The notes under the pieces: model-generated
What the model saw: the letters and a program-made list of their open reading frames with translations, nothing else
The model's database searches: none
Told to the model about the DNA's origin: nothing
Program-made: the position numbers and the translations under genes
DNA from: Verrucomicrobiales bacterium
Lineage (GTDB): Bacteria; Verrucomicrobiota; Verrucomicrobiia; Verrucomicrobiales; DEV007
Direction: 5' to 3'
Assembly (NCBI GenBank): GCA_029213025.1
Contig: JARGOZ010000046.1
Coordinates: forward strand, 5,739 to 42,088
DNA: 36,350 nt
In this document: positions 7,323-16,411 of the stretch, piece after piece
How the letters are laid out: each line of letters opens with the position of its first letter
Numbering within the stretch: the first letter of the stretch is position 1

Positions 7323-8765
7323 ATGGATTCGAAATTTGAAAGAAAGAAAGGTCGCGTAAGTGCCGAGTTGATCGCAACTCTAATTCTCCGGGGAGCGACC
7401 TACCTTGTGATCCTTTCCTTTTTGCTGATCATGGGCAGAATCGTCGTTCGCGGAGCACCGGTTCTCGCGAAGGAGGGCATCAGTTTTCTCACCGAAAGGC
7501 CGAAGATTCTGTTCGGCTTTTACGATGAAAACGAAAAGTATCACCGGCTCTCCAGCCAGGAATTTCGCGAATACCAGAAAGAGAATCCCAATGGTATCAT
7601 TCTATCCAAACAGAGTGCCAACTATTCCGGGGGCGGAATCAAAAGTCCTTTGATCGGCACACTCTTTCTGGTTTTGATTTGTATCGTTCTGGCGATGTCT
7701 ACAGGCATCGCGGCGGCGGTCTATCTCAGCGAATACAGCAAAAGAGGCCCCTTTATAAAAGTAGTCAGGCTTGCGATTATTAATCTGGCCGGGGTACCCT
7801 CTATTGTTTTCGGTTTATTTGGCCTCGCTTTCTTTTGCTATTTCTTTCCTGTGATCACCAAGAGCGCACCGGCTGAACGGTCTGCCAAAGCATGGGAAAT
7901 CCCTACATGGATGTATCCATCGAATTTCGCGGATGAAGGATACCGCATTGATATGGCCGACACTCCTCCTGACAGCGGCTCACGGAAGATCATCGTTCAC
8001 AAAGCAGATGACGGGTTGGAGTTTTCGGTATTCAACGCCCGGGGTGCTATAGTAAAACGGGTAAAACAGTATGAAATCGATGCCACCAAACCGACCTGGG
8101 TGGATATCGAAAATGATCTCGCTACGATCAAATCAATGCGCGATTCGCAAAGCCCGGAAGTTTTCTATCAAAGTTCGAGGACTGTTGAAGAGGAAGCCCT
8201 GATCTCCAAACTACGCCCCCTGCTCAAACTGAAGCGAAGACTCTGGCTTTCGTTTCAGGGATGGGAGCCTTCCATGATTGCTGCGGGATGCACCCTGGCT
8301 TGTATGGTGTTGCCGATTGTGATCACGGCCTGTGAAGAATCTCTCCGCGCCGTGCCCCAGGGATTCAGAGACGCCGCTTTATCACTCGGCGCCACGCAGT
8401 GGCAAACCGTACGCAAATCGGTTCTTCCCTATGCCCTGCCCGGCATGTTGACAGCATCCGTCCTGGGCATACTGCGGGTCGCCGGTGAAACCGCACCCAT
8501 CATGTATACCGGAGCTTTTGCGACGGGCAATCTGCCATGGGTAGGACTTCGCGAAGAGGGTGTCTGGAAGGTCGGTGAATTTTTCCAGCGTGGCTGTGAG
8601 GCGATGCCTTACCACATCTACATCCTGTCCGCCAAAATTCCGCAATCGGATCTGGTTCGCCCCATGCAGGACGGGGCCGTTCTGGTGTTTATGCTCATCG
8701 TCATGGCGCTGGCCACCACTTCGGTGATCTTACGAATGCGAATCCGGAAGAAATTAAAATGGTAA
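7323..8765 (+). CDS. pstA: Phosphate ABC transporter permease PstA with periplasmic insertions
   Basis: 480 residues, well above the usual ~290. The core is unmistakable: GTLFLVLICIVLAMSTGIAAAVYLSEYS, then INLAGVPSIVFGLFGLAFF, the EAA loop ESLRAVPQGFRDAALSLGATQWQ, and GILRVAGETAPIMYTGAFA. Two extra segments are visible. One of about 60 residues lies between the first and second membrane helices (about 43-105). The other, about 140 residues, lies between the third and fourth helices (about 176-317) and includes a small predicted beta region. Both are on the side expected to face the periplasm. The partner PstC is enlarged on the same face, so the two probably form a joint extracytoplasmic structure. 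Six bp separate it from pstC and 21 bp from pstB. Confidence 0.9.
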   Translation: MDSKFERKKGRVSAELIATLILRGATYLVILSFLLIMGRIVVRGAPVLAKEGISFLTERPKILFGFYDENEKYHRLSSQEFREYQKENPNGIILSKQSANYSGGGIKSPLIGTLFLVLICIVLAMSTGIAAAVYLSEYSKRGPFIKVVRLAIINLAGVPSIVFGLFGLAFFCYFFPVITKSAPAERSAKAWEIPTWMYPSNFADEGYRIDMADTPPDSGSRKIIVHKADDGLEFSVFNARGAIVKRVKQYEIDATKPTWVDIENDLATIKSMRDSQSPEVFYQSSRTVEEEALISKLRPLLKLKRRLWLSFQGWEPSMIAAGCTLACMVLPIVITACEESLRAVPQGFRDAALSLGATQWQTVRKSVLPYALPGMLTASVLGILRVAGETAPIMYTGAFATGNLPWVGLREEGVWKVGEFFQRGCEAMPYHIYILSAKIPQSDLVRPMQDGAVLVFMLIVMALATTSVILRMRIRKKLKW

Positions 8766-8786
8766 AGTTTAGGCAATCCATCAATT

Positions 8787-9635
8787 ATGCCCGTTGTAAA
8801 TGAAAATCGCAGCAGCTCTGAAATGACTTCAGCCAGAGATAAGAACAATTCCGAAGATGAGAAACTCGCCAACGAGGCTGTAATTGAAGTCGAAAATCTT
8901 TCGTTCAGTTATGATCTGGGTAAGACAAATACCCTGCGTGATATCAATCTGAACATCCCTAAAAACAAAGTAACTGCGTTTATCGGGCCCTCCGGTTGCG
9001 GCAAATCTACTCTGTTGCGCTGTTTTAACCGGATGAATGACACCATCGCGACTGCAAAAATCACAGCGGGCTCGATTAAAATCATGGGTTCGGATGTAAG
9101 CAACCCCAGGGTCGACCCGATACTTCTGCGCAAAGAGATCGGCATGGTGTTCCAAAAATCCAATCCTTTCCCGAAGAGCGTATACGAGAATGTCGCTTTC
9201 GGACTCAGAATTGGCGGGGAACGCAACAAAACGGCAATCGATGAAATTGTCGAAGAAAGCCTCAAACGCGCCGCCCTTTGGGATGAGGTAAAGGACCGGC
9301 TCAAAGAGTCCGCCCTTTCTCTGTCCGGGGGACAGCAACAGAGACTTTGCATAGCGAGAACGATTGCAGTTCAGCCCAGTGTCATTCTGATGGATGAGCC
9401 ATGCTCCGCTCTCGACCCGGTAGCAACGACCGTGGTTGAAGAATTGATCACCACCCTGCGCGAGGACTACACGGTGGTGGTCGTTACCCACAATATGCAG
9501 CAGGCCACCCGGGTATCGGATTCCACCGCATTTTTCTACCTCGGCGAACTAATCGAGTATGATTTGACTTCAAAACTGTTCACGAATCCGGCGAAAAAAC
9601 AGACCGAAGATTATATTAGCGGCCGCTTTGGGTAA
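8787..9635 (+). CDS. pstB: Phosphate import ATPase PstB
   Basis: 282 residues, an ABC ATPase of the phosphate importer. Walker A is GPSGCGKST at residues 67-75, and the following RCFNRMND is typical of PstB. The signature motif is LSGGQQQR (from residue 179), Walker B is VILMDEP (Asp203, Glu204), and the switch histidine is His235 in VVTHNMQQA. The Q-loop is in [20 protein letters not shown], also characteristic of PstB. About 30 N-terminal residues are extra and polar. The ATG at 8787 is used here, but the ATG at 8823 could be the true start. It energises PstC/PstA on the cytoplasmic side and is the fourth gene of the cluster. Confidence 0.95.
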   Translation: MPVVNENRSSSEMTSARDKNNSEDEKLANEAVIEVENLSFSYDLGKTNTLRDINLNIPKNKVTAFIGPSGCGKSTLLRCFNRMNDTIATAKITAGSIKIMGSDVSNPRVDPILLRKEIGMVFQKSNPFPKSVYENVAFGLRIGGERNKTAIDEIVEESLKRAALWDEVKDRLKESALSLSGGQQQRLCIARTIAVQPSVILMDEPCSALDPVATTVVEELITTLREDYTVVVVTHNMQQATRVSDSTAFFYLGELIEYDLTSKLFTNPAKKQTEDYISGRFG

Positions 9636-9704
9636 TACTTTGTTGATTGCATGACCTTAAACTCAACAGTATCCGTATCTTAGTAGCTGCGACCCCGCCC
9701 CAAA

Positions 9705-10406
9705 ATGCTTGATTTGAAACATACGCTCGGCGATTTCGAGGATTCACTGAGAAATACGCGAAAAGAAGTGCTGACCATGGCGAGTGTCGCACAACAAAAT
9801 CTGGGCAGCGCTGTAACCGGTCTTCTCAATCGAAATGAGGATCTCTGTAACGACGCGATTGCCGAAGATGAAGAAGTCAATCAACTGGAAAGAGCAATCG
9901 ATCAGAGAGGAATGGAGATTCTGATCCGATTTAACCCGGTCGCAACTGATCTCCGTATGGTTGTCGCAGCAATGAAAATTTCAGCGAACCTCGAACGGAT
10001 TTCCGACCAGGCGGAAAATGTCGCACGCCGGGCGCGGAAAGTCCTGAAAAAAGACGCCGTGCAGGAGGTAAATTTGATCGGCCCCATCTACGAACTCGCC
10101 GCAAATTTGCTAAAAGATGCGGTAAAATCTTTCGCCGAAGACGACGCCAATCTCGCTCTGACTTTGTTTGAAAGAGACCAGGTTCTCGACAAACTGCATC
10201 GGAAAGCGATCAAAAAATACACGACACTCATGGAGGAGGATATTGAGAACCTCCGTACCTATTTGAATCTGATTTTTATCGTACGCTGCCTGGAACGGGT
10301 CGGCGACCACTCGGTCAATATCGGTGAGGAAACGGTATACATTAATCAGGGCAGAAGTATACGTCACATAGGACCGTCAGCCCTGAACGACGAAGACGAA
10401 GATTGA
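9705..10406 (+). CDS. phoU: Phosphate signalling protein PhoU
   Basis: 233 residues with two PhoU helical repeats. Family hallmarks are RNEDLCNDAIAEDEEVNQLE, the segment FNPVATDLRMVVAAMKISANLERISDQAENVARR, and in the second repeat LRTYLNLIFIVRCLERVGDHSVNIGEE. The E/D-rich metal-binding motifs (ERISDQ and ERVGDH) are both intact. PhoU links the Pst transporter to the PhoR/PhoB-type sensor pair and damps phosphate uptake; no such two-component pair is in this window. It starts 69 bp after pstB and its stop lies 6 bp from the stop of the convergent hydrolase gene, with no terminator between them. Confidence 0.94.
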   Translation: MLDLKHTLGDFEDSLRNTRKEVLTMASVAQQNLGSAVTGLLNRNEDLCNDAIAEDEEVNQLERAIDQRGMEILIRFNPVATDLRMVVAAMKISANLERISDQAENVARRARKVLKKDAVQEVNLIGPIYELAANLLKDAVKSFAEDDANLALTLFERDQVLDKLHRKAIKKYTTLMEEDIENLRTYLNLIFIVRCLERVGDHSVNIGEETVYINQGRSIRHIGPSALNDEDED

Positions 10407-10412
10407 GAATTT

Positions 10413-11237
10413 TCACCTGCCGCCTTTTATCTGCTCAAGCAACTCTTCCCGAATGTGGTGAATGATATCGTTATGCCCTCTTCCGCGGACCGGGTGGAAT
10501 ACCGCATTTTTCGACCCGGCCAGTTCAGCCAACTCCCTGCCCATTGACGCCGGTATCAAACTGTCACTCGTGCCGTGAAAAATTTGAATTTCCGCCGGTG
10601 GACTCTGACCGACCAGACGCGTAACAGACTCCCGGTTATCGTAGGGATGTTCCAGTAACACATGAAGAAAGCCGACCCGGCGCTGAGCCATCTCCTGCAT
10701 TGTCGTAAATGGTGAAACCGCAATGACTACCGGCATTCGGAAATGAGCTGCCGTTCTGAATGCCACAGCAGCGCCCAGGGAATGCCCGAGCGTTCCCGAC
10801 CGGCGCGACAGTTCTGCCCCTTCCAGATTCCACCTTTCGCACAGCTTACTGTGGAGCGTTTCCACCGAAGTGAAGATTGCATCGGGCGCGGGTTTGCCGC
10901 TACATCTTCCGTAACCCGGATAATCGACCAACACACAAACACAGTCTTCCGGCAGCCGCGTTGTCTCCAGCATGGAAATCCAATCGAGCGCTGTGCTACC
11001 GTTCCCTCCGTAAAGCCACCATACCTTTTGCGGAGTCTGCTCCCGCCCGGCCGGATAGAGATATGACACCTGCACGCAATCTCCGGATAAATACTTCACC
11101 GTATCAACCTTTTTAAACAGCCGGGAATTGGAAGCGTAACCACGGGGGAAATATATCATCCGGTCCTGCCAAAAATAGATCATTGCGACCCAAATCAGGG
11201 CGCATGCCACAATCGCAATCACAGTCTTCTTCAGCAT
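10413..11237 (-). CDS. Membrane-anchored alpha/beta hydrolase
   Basis: 274 residues. An N-terminal hydrophobic stretch (TVIAIVACALIWVAMIYFW) probably serves as an uncleaved anchor. The alpha/beta-hydrolase triad is visible: nucleophile Ser153 in GHSLGAA, Asp225 in FHGTSDSLIP and His255 in GRGHND. An oxyanion region lies near WWLYGGNG and VDYPGYGRCSG. This arrangement resembles the BEM46/YfhR-like group of membrane-bound serine hydrolases of unknown substrate. A cluster of CAGGGTACA repeats lies 36-89 bp upstream of its start codon, in the 131-bp gap before the next leftward gene. The enzyme class is secure; the substrate is not known. Confidence 0.85.
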   Translation of the reverse strand: MLKKTVIAIVACALIWVAMIYFWQDRMIYFPRGYASNSRLFKKVDTVKYLSGDCVQVSYLYPAGREQTPQKVWWLYGGNGSTALDWISMLETTRLPEDCVCVLVDYPGYGRCSGKPAPDAIFTSVETLHSKLCERWNLEGAELSRRSGTLGHSLGAAVAFRTAAHFRMPVVIAVSPFTTMQEMAQRRVGFLHVLLEHPYDNRESVTRLVGQSPPAEIQIFHGTSDSLIPASMGRELAELAGSKNAVFHPVRGRGHNDIIHHIREELLEQIKGGR

Positions 11238-11271
11238 GAAGTAGACAATGACACAGATTTACCCCGTTTTA

Positions 11272-11328
11272 AACAGGGTACAGTCCCGCATTCAACAGGG
11301 TACAATCCGGGACTCAACAGGGTACAGT
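11272..11328. repeat. Phased repeat cluster A (3 copies of CAGGGTACA, 22-bp period)
   Basis: Three exact copies of CAGGGTACA begin at 11274, 11296 and 11318, exactly 22 bp apart. Each is preceded by AA (TAAA, TCAA, TCAA) and followed by RT. The spacers differ, but one contains the word CCGGGACT that recurs in cluster C. The array lies in the gap between the hydrolase start (11237) and the stop of the 1630-residue gene (11369). It is oriented so that the complement, TGTACCCTG, reads toward the hydrolase start. Confidence 0.9.
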
Positions 11329-11368
11329 GGGCGGCGACTCTCGTCACCACCCATAGACGCAACGGAAT

Positions 11369-14300
11369 CTATTTTATCCGCCGCACTTTCATGTTCCGGA
11401 ACGAAACAACGTTACCGTGATCCTGAAGGGCGATATGACCTTTGGTCGGCTTGCCGAAGTTGGCAAATTTCACAAACTTGCTCGCCGCGACTCTTTTGTT
11501 CCAGTCATCAGATCCTTTGACGTATTCGAAATATTTCACGCCGTTCAACCAGTGAACATTTTTTTGCGGAGTGACCAATATTCTCATTTCATTCCATTCA
11601 CCGAAGGGTTTGGAAGCGTCTTTCTCCGCTGTGTACAGCTGATATAACCAACCGGCTTTCTGCGGATCGTGGCCATTGATGTGATCCTGAATCTGGATCT
11701 CCGGACCGGTCTTCCAGGGCCGGTCCTCTTCTTCGGTGACATGGAACATCAAACCGCTGTTGCCGCCTTTGGAGATCTTGTATTCCACGACAAACTCAAA
11801 GGCATCAAACTGGTCTTTAGTGATAATATCGCCGCCACCTTTCGCCGTGAGGGTCAATTCACCGTTCGCTACTTTCCATTTGTCATTGAGACCTTCGCCT
11901 TTGAAATTCCGCCACTTCGAGGCATCGAGATTTTCCCAGCCGCCCTGCGATTTTTCCGGTGCCGGCGTTGCAGCCGCTGAGGATGGAGAAGTTTCTTCAT
12001 CGTGAGGGTGAGCTTTCAGGAGATCTTCGGGATTATACAAACCGAACATGTCTTTGGTGGCTTCTCTGATCTTTTGCACCTGAGCAGGCTGAATGGCAGA
12101 GGCTTTATTTCCAAAGGAATTCCGGACATAGGTGAGAACTGCCGCCAGTTCTTTATCGTTCAACAATGCTCCAAATGCCGTCATCGGAACCTGACCTGGA
12201 TATTTTTTGCCTTTAACTTCGATTGGACCCATCAGGCCTTTTAAGGAAATTTTTATCAAACGTTCAGGACTGCCGGTTGCCCATTTTGTACCGGCCAGAG
12301 GTGGAAAGCCCGCATCCGGGAGCCCTTGACCATTCGACTGGTGGCACGTTCCGCAATGTCCCTCTCTCGCATAGATTTCCCCACCCATGCGGTACAGACC
12401 TGCATCAGCTTTACTGAGATGACCGGGAGCGCTGATACGCAGTTTTTCCTCCCCTTTTACTGCTGTACCTGAAAATACGCCTTCCGCAAACTCGAGGCTC
12501 TGCTCGATGTATTTGTCGACGCCTTTTGCTTTCGCAATCGCCAAAATGCCTGTTCCCTGTTCGGCGGGAAGATGAGAGGCTGCGGCGATTGCCTCCAGCC
12601 GAACTCTACCATGATCATCGTGGGCAGCTTCGCCGAGGATTTCCGCAAGATTATCGATCTTGTGATCATTAAATCTCGCCACACGAACCGCCGCAGAACG
12701 AACCCGGTGATCTTTCGATTTCAGCAATTGATTGAGCAGACCCTTATCAATCTCGTCGGCACCCCAGGTAACCCAGAGAGCTTCGAGCTTGTGGCGATCG
12801 TCTTTCTGTTTCTTCGCCCAGCCAGCTGCAGCTTTTGCCACTTCCCCTCCATCGCGTTCCCGCAATTCGCGACGGGTGCGGTAGCGGGTGCGGTACTCAG
12901 GGAGTTTGAGATTCTCGAGCAATTCCGGAATCGAAGCACCGTCGACTTTAGCCGGCTTTACGAGCGGTCGCGATGGATAAGTCACACGATAAATTCTGCC
13001 GTGGTTGTGGTCGCGATTCGGGTCACGGGCGCTGTGCTGCATGTGCCCGATCAGTGCATTGTGCCAGTCGACAACATAAAGAGAACCATCGGGAGCAAAT
13101 TCGAGGTCTGTCGGACGGAAGTTCAGGTCTTCTGATACAAACAAATCCTGAACATACTCTGTAGTAAATCCGGTGCCGTCTTCAATCAGCTTGTGTTGCT
13201 TCGCGCCAAGAAAACCGATATTGTTATTGATCAGGATATCTCCCTGAACATCATCGGGAAAGTGACGGCTGGAGACAAATTCGATCCCGGAGGTTGGGCG
13301 CACTTTGTTACTGGTGATAATATCGGGCGCTTTCATATTGGCTCCGTAGCGGGCATAGACCGTCCCCGGAAGCATCCAGGACATACTGGTTCCTGATGTA
13401 TGGAGGAAAAAGTCCTGCCCGAAATCATCGAAAGCAACTCCCCAGGGATTTGGAATGCTATACTGGGCATAGCGAAGGATATGCTTGCGCTGCGGACTGT
13501 AACGAAAGAATCCGCCGTTGCTACCCCGTTCCGGACCATAGGCACTTTCGACATTGGAATGGAGAAATACACCCTCGCCCATGATGAACGCACCACTTGG
13601 ATCCGCACAAAAGGCAGAAATAGCATGGTGTGTGTCGTGATCGTCAAAACCACTCAGGAGTAACTCTTTTGTATCATAGTGATCATCGCCATCGGTATCT
13701 TTTAACAGAATCAGACTGCCGCTTTGTGAAACATAAACTCCATCGTGGGAAATTTCGAATCCGATAGGTATATGAAGATCATCCGCAAACGTGATCTGGT
13801 TATCGGCGTAGCCGTTGTTATCTGTATCTTCCAGGATGATCAGTTTGTCCTTCGGCAGAGGGTCACCAATCTTGTAGTGAGGATAACTTTCCATAGTAGC
13901 CACCCAAAGACGACCTTTGTTGTCAAAAGCCATCTGGACAGGGTTCTTCAGATCGGGGAATGTTTCCTCGGAAGCAAAAAGCTCGATTTGGTAGCCTTCC
14001 GGAACATCGATGCGTGCTTCTACTATTCTACCCGGACGGTAATCGACCGTTCCATTTTTAACGCTCGGCACATAGTTGGTCTCTACCGGAGGAAGTTTCA
14101 GCGTTTTGGCATCTTCCGCCGCCACATCGAACTTCTCGCCTTTTAAAGCCGCCCAGATCGCCTTGTCACGAATCTCTGTCATTTGGCGGGTTTTCTCCAG
14201 TTCGTAGGGATAGTTACCGGGGCCGTAAGGATTGTAGCGGCGACCATACACGTGAACGCCGTTGGGAATTTTGTAGTTGTTTAACCAGGCCCAGTTTTTA

Positions 14301-16261
14301 TTCATCACTGCGCTGTGAATCAGCTCCCGCTTATTCTCCTGAGTTTTTGTTTCACCGAAAAGACCTTCTGCGAGTAGTGGTGCCAGTTTTTTATATCCGG
14401 CGTCATTAAGTAAAGCTCCGTCTGTCGTCAGCTCTTCTTTAGTAGAGGAGAACAATTTCTGAGTTGGTGAAAACGAGTCAAAATACAGAGCTCCATTGAC
14501 GCGGGCGATTTCCTTCATCGCATCGGAGTACAGCTTCAGATTTTCGTTCTCCTGTTTTCCGTCGGGCACACTGTATTTCCCGGAAAGATCCTGATAAGCG
14601 GTCGGCGAAACCAACGCGAGCTGCGGTGGATTTTCCCCATTGTATTTCCGCGACAAGGTATGTTGCACAAATGCTTCCAGTTCCTTTTTGAACCGGCTCA
14701 AATCTTCCACACCACCAAACGACGAGTTAAAACCGAAGAAAGCGATAATAGTATCTGCACCAAGTCGGGTCAGCCACTGATCGGGAGTTTCAAAATGCCC
14801 GACCGGCTTTGTGGGCGCCTGCAGATTTTTGGGGAGCAACTCTTTGGCTCCGGGAAAAGCATACTGTCCGTCCTGATGCCGGCCCGGGTGAGGACGGAAT
14901 CCAGGAGTGTTGCCTTCGTCACTCATATTGCGGATCGTGATGTCTTTATCCGGGAAACGCAGAAATGTCTCTGTCTCGAAATGACCGAAGTGGTTCATTC
15001 TCGAACCCATTCCCGCGCCGAGCAGGACGATATTATCCCCTTTTTCGACTTTCAGTTTCGCAGGAGCGGGCCGGGCTTTGAAAGGTACACTATCCGGATT
15101 CATTGGCTCGGGAACACCGAGAGTCTTTGATGCACCGGCATCGGCGGTTTTGTTTTTAGCAGGGGCCGGTTCCTGCTTTTTCGCGGCCTTTTTCTTCTTC
15201 GGGGCGGGAGCTGCCTTTTTGGCGTTCATTAGCGGCGCTTTTTCGAAAGCCGGAGCACCGGGAATGAAGTCGGCTGGTTTCAGTCCTACTTTGTAGGCTT
15301 TGAAACTGTAGAAGGACGGATTGAAACCTTTCACGTCGACATCCGCTTTCTCCGGCACATCCAGCTCCAGTCCCCAGTAGACCGCATTTACCACAAGGCG
15401 GCGCAAATCTTCATCGACCAGATCAGCCGCGGCACCCATCGTTGTGGTAAAAACCCGGTTGTTCTTTTTACCGGCGTTATCAAATTCACGCACCCAGGCA
15501 ACGGGTTGCATCGGCTTATTTTTTCCTTCAACACCTTTTGAAGAGGGATCAAACGACTCCGTTACTTCTCCCCGCAAAAGGATGGTCGACGGTTCGCGTG
15601 GACTGGCTTCGTAAACATCCGAGGTACAGAAAATCGCGCCCACTCCATTGAGGATCGGATGATCTTTGTTGTCCTTCTCGACATGTGCCCGGCATGCCTC
15701 TTTCTTGTGTTTTCCCCAGTGGCTTACCCAGGTTTCGCCCAGCACCTGCTCACCAAATCCGTTTTCCCAACCTTTTACCTTGCTGCGCCAGGAATATTTC
15801 GCCCACTTACTGGAATCGAGAAAATTAAAAGCATGAGTCGATGTCCGCAGGGCGATGAACGGAACGCCTCTGTTGAGTGCTTTTTCAAATCTCTGCATCG
15901 CTGCGTCGTCCCAATGGCGAAAGCGCAGCCCCATTACGATGGCGTCAGCCTTGTCCAGAGCCTCGGAATGGCTCAGGTTATCGCCGGCATCCGGATTAAC
16001 GGTTCCGTCTTTGTTCAGCGAAAACAGCACTGTGGTATTGAATCCATGCTTCGCGAGCAATTGAGCCAGCATCGGCATCGATTCTTCCGACCGGTATTCT
16101 TCGTCTCCAGCCAACAGCACCACGTTCTTCCCTTTACCGGCACCTTTTGGATCCGCTTGAAAAACCAAATGATCTTTCGGTTGTTCCGCCGACAGCGTTC
16201 CTCCGGTAAGAATGAAACAGGCGAAGAGTAGGCAGCAAAGCGAGAGGATTCGATTCATCAT
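11369..16261 (-). CDS. Secreted giant protein: ThuA, SGNH-like, beta-propeller, HEAT, cytochrome c, DUF1080
   Basis: 1630 residues with a signal peptide. Domains in order: ThuA-like (about 43-295, GKNVVLLAGDEEYRSEESMP); a Lys/Ala/Pro linker (about 341-385); an SGNH-hydrolase-like domain (about 407-632, GDNIVLLGAGMGSRM, later FFGFNSSFGG); and a PVC-type membrane-bound-dehydrogenase beta-propeller (about 749-1099, with EF-like loops DTDNNGYAD and DTDGDDHYD). Then come HEAT-like helices (about 1110-1230), a c-type cytochrome with the CGTCH haem motif near 1305, a Ser/Pro linker, and a C-terminal DUF1080 domain (about 1439-1630), a LamG-like fold linked to glycoside cleavage. The final SGNH block reads DGALLNDAGY and lacks the usual Asp-x-x-His, so that domain may be inactive or only binding. 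Probably an extracytoplasmic, electron-transfer-linked carbohydrate-processing protein; catalysis is inference. Confidence 0.9.
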   Translation of the reverse strand: MMNRILSLCCLLFACFILTGGTLSAEQPKDHLVFQADPKGAGKGKNVVLLAGDEEYRSEESMPMLAQLLAKHGFNTTVLFSLNKDGTVNPDAGDNLSHSEALDKADAIVMGLRFRHWDDAAMQRFEKALNRGVPFIALRTSTHAFNFLDSSKWAKYSWRSKVKGWENGFGEQVLGETWVSHWGKHKKEACRAHVEKDNKDHPILNGVGAIFCTSDVYEASPREPSTILLRGEVTESFDPSSKGVEGKNKPMQPVAWVREFDNAGKKNNRVFTTTMGAAADLVDEDLRRLVVNAVYWGLELDVPEKADVDVKGFNPSFYSFKAYKVGLKPADFIPGAPAFEKAPLMNAKKAAPAPKKKKAAKKQEPAPAKNKTADAGASKTLGVPEPMNPDSVPFKARPAPAKLKVEKGDNIVLLGAGMGSRMNHFGHFETETFLRFPDKDITIRNMSDEGNTPGFRPHPGRHQDGQYAFPGAKELLPKNLQAPTKPVGHFETPDQWLTRLGADTIIAFFGFNSSFGGVEDLSRFKKELEAFVQHTLSRKYNGENPPQLALVSPTAYQDLSGKYSVPDGKQENENLKLYSDAMKEIARVNGALYFDSFSPTQKLFSSTKEELTTDGALLNDAGYKKLAPLLAEGLFGETKTQENKRELIHSAVMNKNWAWLNNYKIPNGVHVYGRRYNPYGPGNYPYELEKTRQMTEIRDKAIWAALKGEKFDVAAEDAKTLKLPPVETNYVPSVKNGTVDYRPGRIVEARIDVPEGYQIELFASEETFPDLKNPVQMAFDNKGRLWVATMESYPHYKIGDPLPKDKLIILEDTDNNGYADNQITFADDLHIPIGFEISHDGVYVSQSGSLILLKDTDGDDHYDTKELLLSGFDDHDTHHAISAFCADPSGAFIMGEGVFLHSNVESAYGPERGSNGGFFRYSPQRKHILRYAQYSIPNPWGVAFDDFGQDFFLHTSGTSMSWMLPGTVYARYGANMKAPDIITSNKVRPTSGIEFVSSRHFPDDVQGDILINNNIGFLGAKQHKLIEDGTGFTTEYVQDLFVSEDLNFRPTDLEFAPDGSLYVVDWHNALIGHMQHSARDPNRDHNHGRIYRVTYPSRPLVKPAKVDGASIPELLENLKLPEYRTRYRTRRELRERDGGEVAKAAAGWAKKQKDDRHKLEALWVTWGADEIDKGLLNQLLKSKDHRVRSAAVRVARFNDHKIDNLAEILGEAAHDDHGRVRLEAIAAASHLPAEQGTGILAIAKAKGVDKYIEQSLEFAEGVFSGTAVKGEEKLRISAPGHLSKADAGLYRMGGEIYAREGHCGTCHQSNGQGLPDAGFPPLAGTKWATGSPERLIKISLKGLMGPIEVKGKKYPGQVPMTAFGALLNDKELAAVLTYVRNSFGNKASAIQPAQVQKIREATKDMFGLYNPEDLLKAHPHDEETSPSSAAATPAPEKSQGGWENLDASKWRNFKGEGLNDKWKVANGELTLTAKGGGDIITKDQFDAFEFVVEYKISKGGNSGLMFHVTEEEDRPWKTGPEIQIQDHINGHDPQKAGWLYQLYTAEKDASKPFGEWNEMRILVTPQKNVHWLNGVKYFEYVKGSDDWNKRVAASKFVKFANFGKPTKGHIALQDHGNVVSFRNMKVRRIK

Positions 16262-16367
16262 GTTGTAGTAAATTCTATGAGCGGCGACGAAGGTAGGTCA
16301 GGAATGGAAATCGTCAAAACTCTGATGATTCCTTTATCGCGGGTGCGGCAAGGTTTTCGGTGCACCC

Positions 16368-16402
16368 AACAGGGTGCAGTTCACCATCAAACAGGGTACA
16401 AT
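16368..16402. repeat. Phased repeat cluster B (2 copies, 22-bp period)
   Basis: One mismatched copy, CAGGGTGCA (16370-16378), and one exact copy, CAGGGTACA (16392-16400), start 22 bp apart. They are preceded by CCAA and CAAA and followed by GT and AT as in the other clusters. The pair lies 11 bp beyond the stop of the UspA-like gene and 108 bp upstream of the 1630-residue gene. TGTACCCTG again reads toward the downstream gene start. Confidence 0.8.
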
Positions 16403-16411
16403 CGCCACATT

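Noticed and set aside
11272..11328. CRISPR-like array at the CAGGGTACA repeats
   Set aside because: The conserved part is only about 9-13 bp and the spacers 9-13 bp, with at most four units per locus and no cas genes in the window. The dimensions do not fit any CRISPR type.
11248..11520. 90-residue ORF starting in repeat cluster A
   Set aside because: Its first part is only the translation of the repeats and the rest lies antisense to the C-terminal end of the 1630-residue protein.
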